Shown piece after piece: positions 5,422 to 5,506 of a stretch of 5,506 nt of DNA. Origin of the DNA: Prevotella sp. GTDB taxonomy: Bacteria > Bacteroidota > Bacteroidia > Bacteroidales > Dysgonomonadaceae. Position numbers and translations under genes: made by a program. The notes beneath the pieces were generated by a model. It saw only the letters and a list, made by a program, of their open reading frames with translations. It had not been told where the DNA came from and did no database searches. The stretch covers positions 1-5,506 of the forward strand of contig JAISES010000102.1 in the NCBI GenBank assembly GCA_031263965.1, given 5' to 3'. Positions within the stretch are counted from its first letter, which is position 1, and every line of letters begins with the position of its first letter.

Positions 5422-5453
5422 TTTGTATCATACGTGCGTATGTACGATATTTG
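5422..5453 (+). promoter_or_regulatory. Candidate promoter with palindromic operator for the right-edge gene
   Basis: TTTG (5422-5425), 20 bases, then GATATTTG (5446-5453) fit the Bacteroidota promoter (TTTG-N19..21-TAnnTTTG) with one conserved base changed in the -7 box. The spacer contains CATACG-TG-CGTATG (5429-5442), a perfect 6-bp inverted repeat, and ATCATAC (5427-5433) recurs inverted as GTATGAT (5453-5459). A dyad between the two promoter boxes is a classic repressor site. Transcription would start at about 5458-5460. Confidence 0.4.
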
Positions 5454-5454
5454 T

Positions 5455-5506
5455 ATGATGAAATACCAAGCATGGCAAAAGAACCCGTCTCGCTTCCGGG
5501 CGATGA
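5455..5506 (+). CDS. Start of a rightward gene cut by the window edge (product unknown)
   Basis: Two overlapping frames begin here and stay open to the edge. From ATGATG at 5455 the peptide is MMKYQAWQKNPSRFRAM, a basic start reminiscent of some insertion-sequence transposases. From ATG at 5472 it is MAKEPVSLPGD, also a credible N-terminus. If the candidate promoter (5422-5453) is real, its start point near 5460 favours the second, with a leader of about 12 bases; otherwise the first is equally good. Seventeen codons do not allow a function to be named. Confidence 0.4.
   Translation, partial: MMKYQAWQKNPSRFRAM

Overview
The window looks like a chromosomal segment of a Bacteroidota bacterium, most likely of the Bacteroidales (Dysgonomonas/Parabacteroides-like; the genus is a guess). 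Pointers are AT-rich intergenic DNA, genes without Shine-Dalgarno sequences, a promoter of the Bacteroidota type (TTTG-N19-TACTTTCG), a C-terminal piece of a Bacteroidales-style mobilization relaxase, and an ssrA-like 3' end of the form seen in this phylum.

Only one intact, confidently identified gene is present: hppA (433-2835, minus strand), an 800-residue membrane-bound ion-translocating pyrophosphatase. A hairpin terminator lies just past its stop, and its leader carries a perfect palindrome that may be regulatory. Left of hppA (1-430) is a leftward promoter driving a 50-codon ORF that looks like the broken beginning of a glycosyltransferase-like gene, overlapped tail-to-tail by a possible 3' end of a rightward gene entering from outside.

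From about 2.9 to 5.25 kb the DNA is a graveyard. On the minus strand lie a 201-codon ORF whose 3' end is made of dispersed-repeat DNA and an exact 24-bp tandem repeat, a decayed gene for what resembles a Bacteroidales exported protein (one in-frame TAG, then a frame change), and the first ~22 codons of a dUTPase gene broken off abruptly. On the plus strand is the C-terminal part of a MobB-type relaxase without its catalytic half, followed by a minus-strand ORF interrupted by TGA. This stretch ends at a short segment matching the 3' end of a tmRNA (or tRNA) gene, followed at once by a strong intrinsic terminator. That is the arrangement left at one end of an element integrated into ssrA.

Right of that junction (5316-5506) is a promoter-like region with palindromes and the first codons of a rightward gene cut by the window edge. 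The parts fit this reading: a housekeeping proton/sodium pump gene next to a worn mobile-element remnant whose right end is an ssrA-type attachment site. I see no convincing new multi-gene system. The points most worth checking are the attachment site, the mixed signature residues of the pyrophosphatase, and the stacked gene fragments.
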